DNA of 64,000 nucleotides from Bacteroidaceae bacterium (GTDB lineage: Bacteria; Bacteroidota; Bacteroidia; Bacteroidales; Bacteroidaceae): assembly GCA_017466065.1 (NCBI GenBank), contig JAFTUV010000025.1, positions 62,001 to 126,000 on the forward strand, read 5' to 3'. Shown here piece after piece: positions 63,514-64,000 of the stretch. The notes below the pieces were generated by a model that made no database searches, was not told the origin of the DNA, and worked only from the letters and a program-made list of their open reading frames with translations. The first letter of the stretch is position 1. Each line of letters begins with the position of its first letter. Both the position numbers and the translations under genes were made by a program.

Positions 63514-64000
63514 TTATTTTAATCCTCGTGCACGTAGCAGAGCATCGGGGTTGGCGTCGGCTCCGCGGAAGCGGCGATATTCACGCATAGGGTCTTTGCT
63601 ACCACCCATTTCAAGTAACACCTTGTAATTTGCTGCAGTTTCCTTGTCGAACAAGCCTTTCTGTTTGAACAATTCAAAGGCGTCGCAGTCGAGCACCTCG
63701 GCCCATAGGTATGCATAGTAACCTACAGCATATTCTCCACTGAAAATGTGGGCAAAATTGGTGCTGCAATAGCGATATTCTATCTCGGGAATAAAGCCGA
63801 GTGTTTTGCGCAACTCATCTTCAAAAGTATTGCAATCGAAGTTCTCGTAATCTTTTACAAGGTGCATCTGCAGGTCGAGCAGTGCGGCTGCAACAAGTTC
63901 GGTTGTCTCGAACCCAAGATTGAAGTACGAGCTGTTTTGCATCTTTTCTATAAGTGAATCGGGTATAACCTCACCTGTCTTGTAATGTTTTGCATATGTA
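63514..64000 (-). CDS. M3-family oligopeptidase, C-terminal part (partial)
   Basis: The frame runs off the right edge (the 5' end lies outside). The visible ~160 residues have the C-terminal signature of thimet/oligopeptidase A-Dcp peptidases: helical LVAAALLDLQMHLV, YCSTNFAHIFSGEYAVGYYAYLWAEVLD (given as adjoining motifs, ~60-90), DAFELFKQKGLFD and GGSKDPMREYRRFRG. The Zn-binding HExxH lies in the missing part. Cytoplasmic or periplasmic peptidyl-dipeptidase. Confidence 0.88.
   Translation of the reverse strand, partial: TYAKHYKTGEVIPDSLIEKMQNSSYFNLGFETTELVAAALLDLQMHLVKDYENFDCNTFEDELRKTLGFIPEIEYRYCSTNFAHIFSGEYAVGYYAYLWAEVLDCDAFELFKQKGLFDKETAANYKVLLEMGGSKDPMREYRRFRGADANPDALLRARGLK

Overview
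The window is a 64 kb piece of a Bacteroidales chromosome, most likely from a gut-type commensal. Evidence for this placement: promoters of the Bacteroidetes form (TTTG or TTG, about 20 bases, then TAnnTTTG or TATCTTCG), almost no Shine-Dalgarno sequences, proteins typical of the order (DUF4369 lipoprotein, PCMD lipoprotein, YidE/AspT-type transporter, DpsL-type ferritin, secreted proteins ending in a shared YIVNGKK tail), and host-glycan enzymes such as a GH33 sialidase. Genes are dense and many convergent pairs are separated by perfect-palindrome terminators. Family assignments come from reading the protein sequences; no database search was possible.

Layout. 1-5.4 kb: end of a thioredoxin-fold protein, an SDR/aldehyde dehydrogenase pair, an MscS channel, an FlK-like thioesterase and a possible small RNA. 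5.4-10.7 kb: glutamate dehydrogenase, then an operon of an AmgK-like sugar kinase fused to a RapZ C-terminal domain, an M18 aminopeptidase and a MurU-like nucleotidyltransferase. 10.7-19.1 kb: secreted and surface proteins (a protein with two CBM-like domains, a beta-barrel, a PCMD lipoprotein, a decayed GH20 hexosaminidase, a transglutaminase-like lipoprotein), the SRP RNA gene, a TRIC channel and a PAP2 phosphatase. 19.2-28.8 kb: nadA, lrgAB, small redox proteins, a CotH remnant, a YidE-type transporter, tRNA-Gly(CCC), panB, prs, a ThiE-like protein and a DpsL-like ferritin. 28.8-37.8 kb: the agmatine pathway (DUF2148 protein, aguA, aguB), an acyl-CoA ligase, a GlcNAc kinase/AmpG-like/NagA cluster and a gamma carbonic anhydrase.

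38.3-45.4 kb is the most unusual part. Four intact co-oriented genes look like the DNA-ejection apparatus of a podovirus: a small internal virion protein, a small unknown protein, a 1372-aa polyvalent protein with a zincin motif, and a P22-type portal. No terminase, capsid, tail, integrase, lysis gene or attachment site is visible. A divergent 81-aa gene sits beside it. This is either a decayed prophage whose remaining genes happen to be intact or a domesticated DNA-translocation cassette.

45.4-64 kb: a small lipoprotein, ligA, dapA, a 2-hydroxyacid dehydrogenase, a DUF2400 protein, maeB, a tolC-emrA-emrB efflux operon, a TPR protein, pgk, a sialidase, a small winged-helix protein, a C_GCAxxG_C_C protein and the end of an M3 peptidase.

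A recurring theme is amino-sugar and peptidoglycan recycling: the AmgK-RapZ/MurU operon and the NagK/AmpG/NagA cluster together would cover import of muropeptides, kinase-based salvage of MurNAc and GlcNAc, and deacetylation of GlcNAc-6-P, while the sialidase and the GH20 remnant point to use of host glycans.
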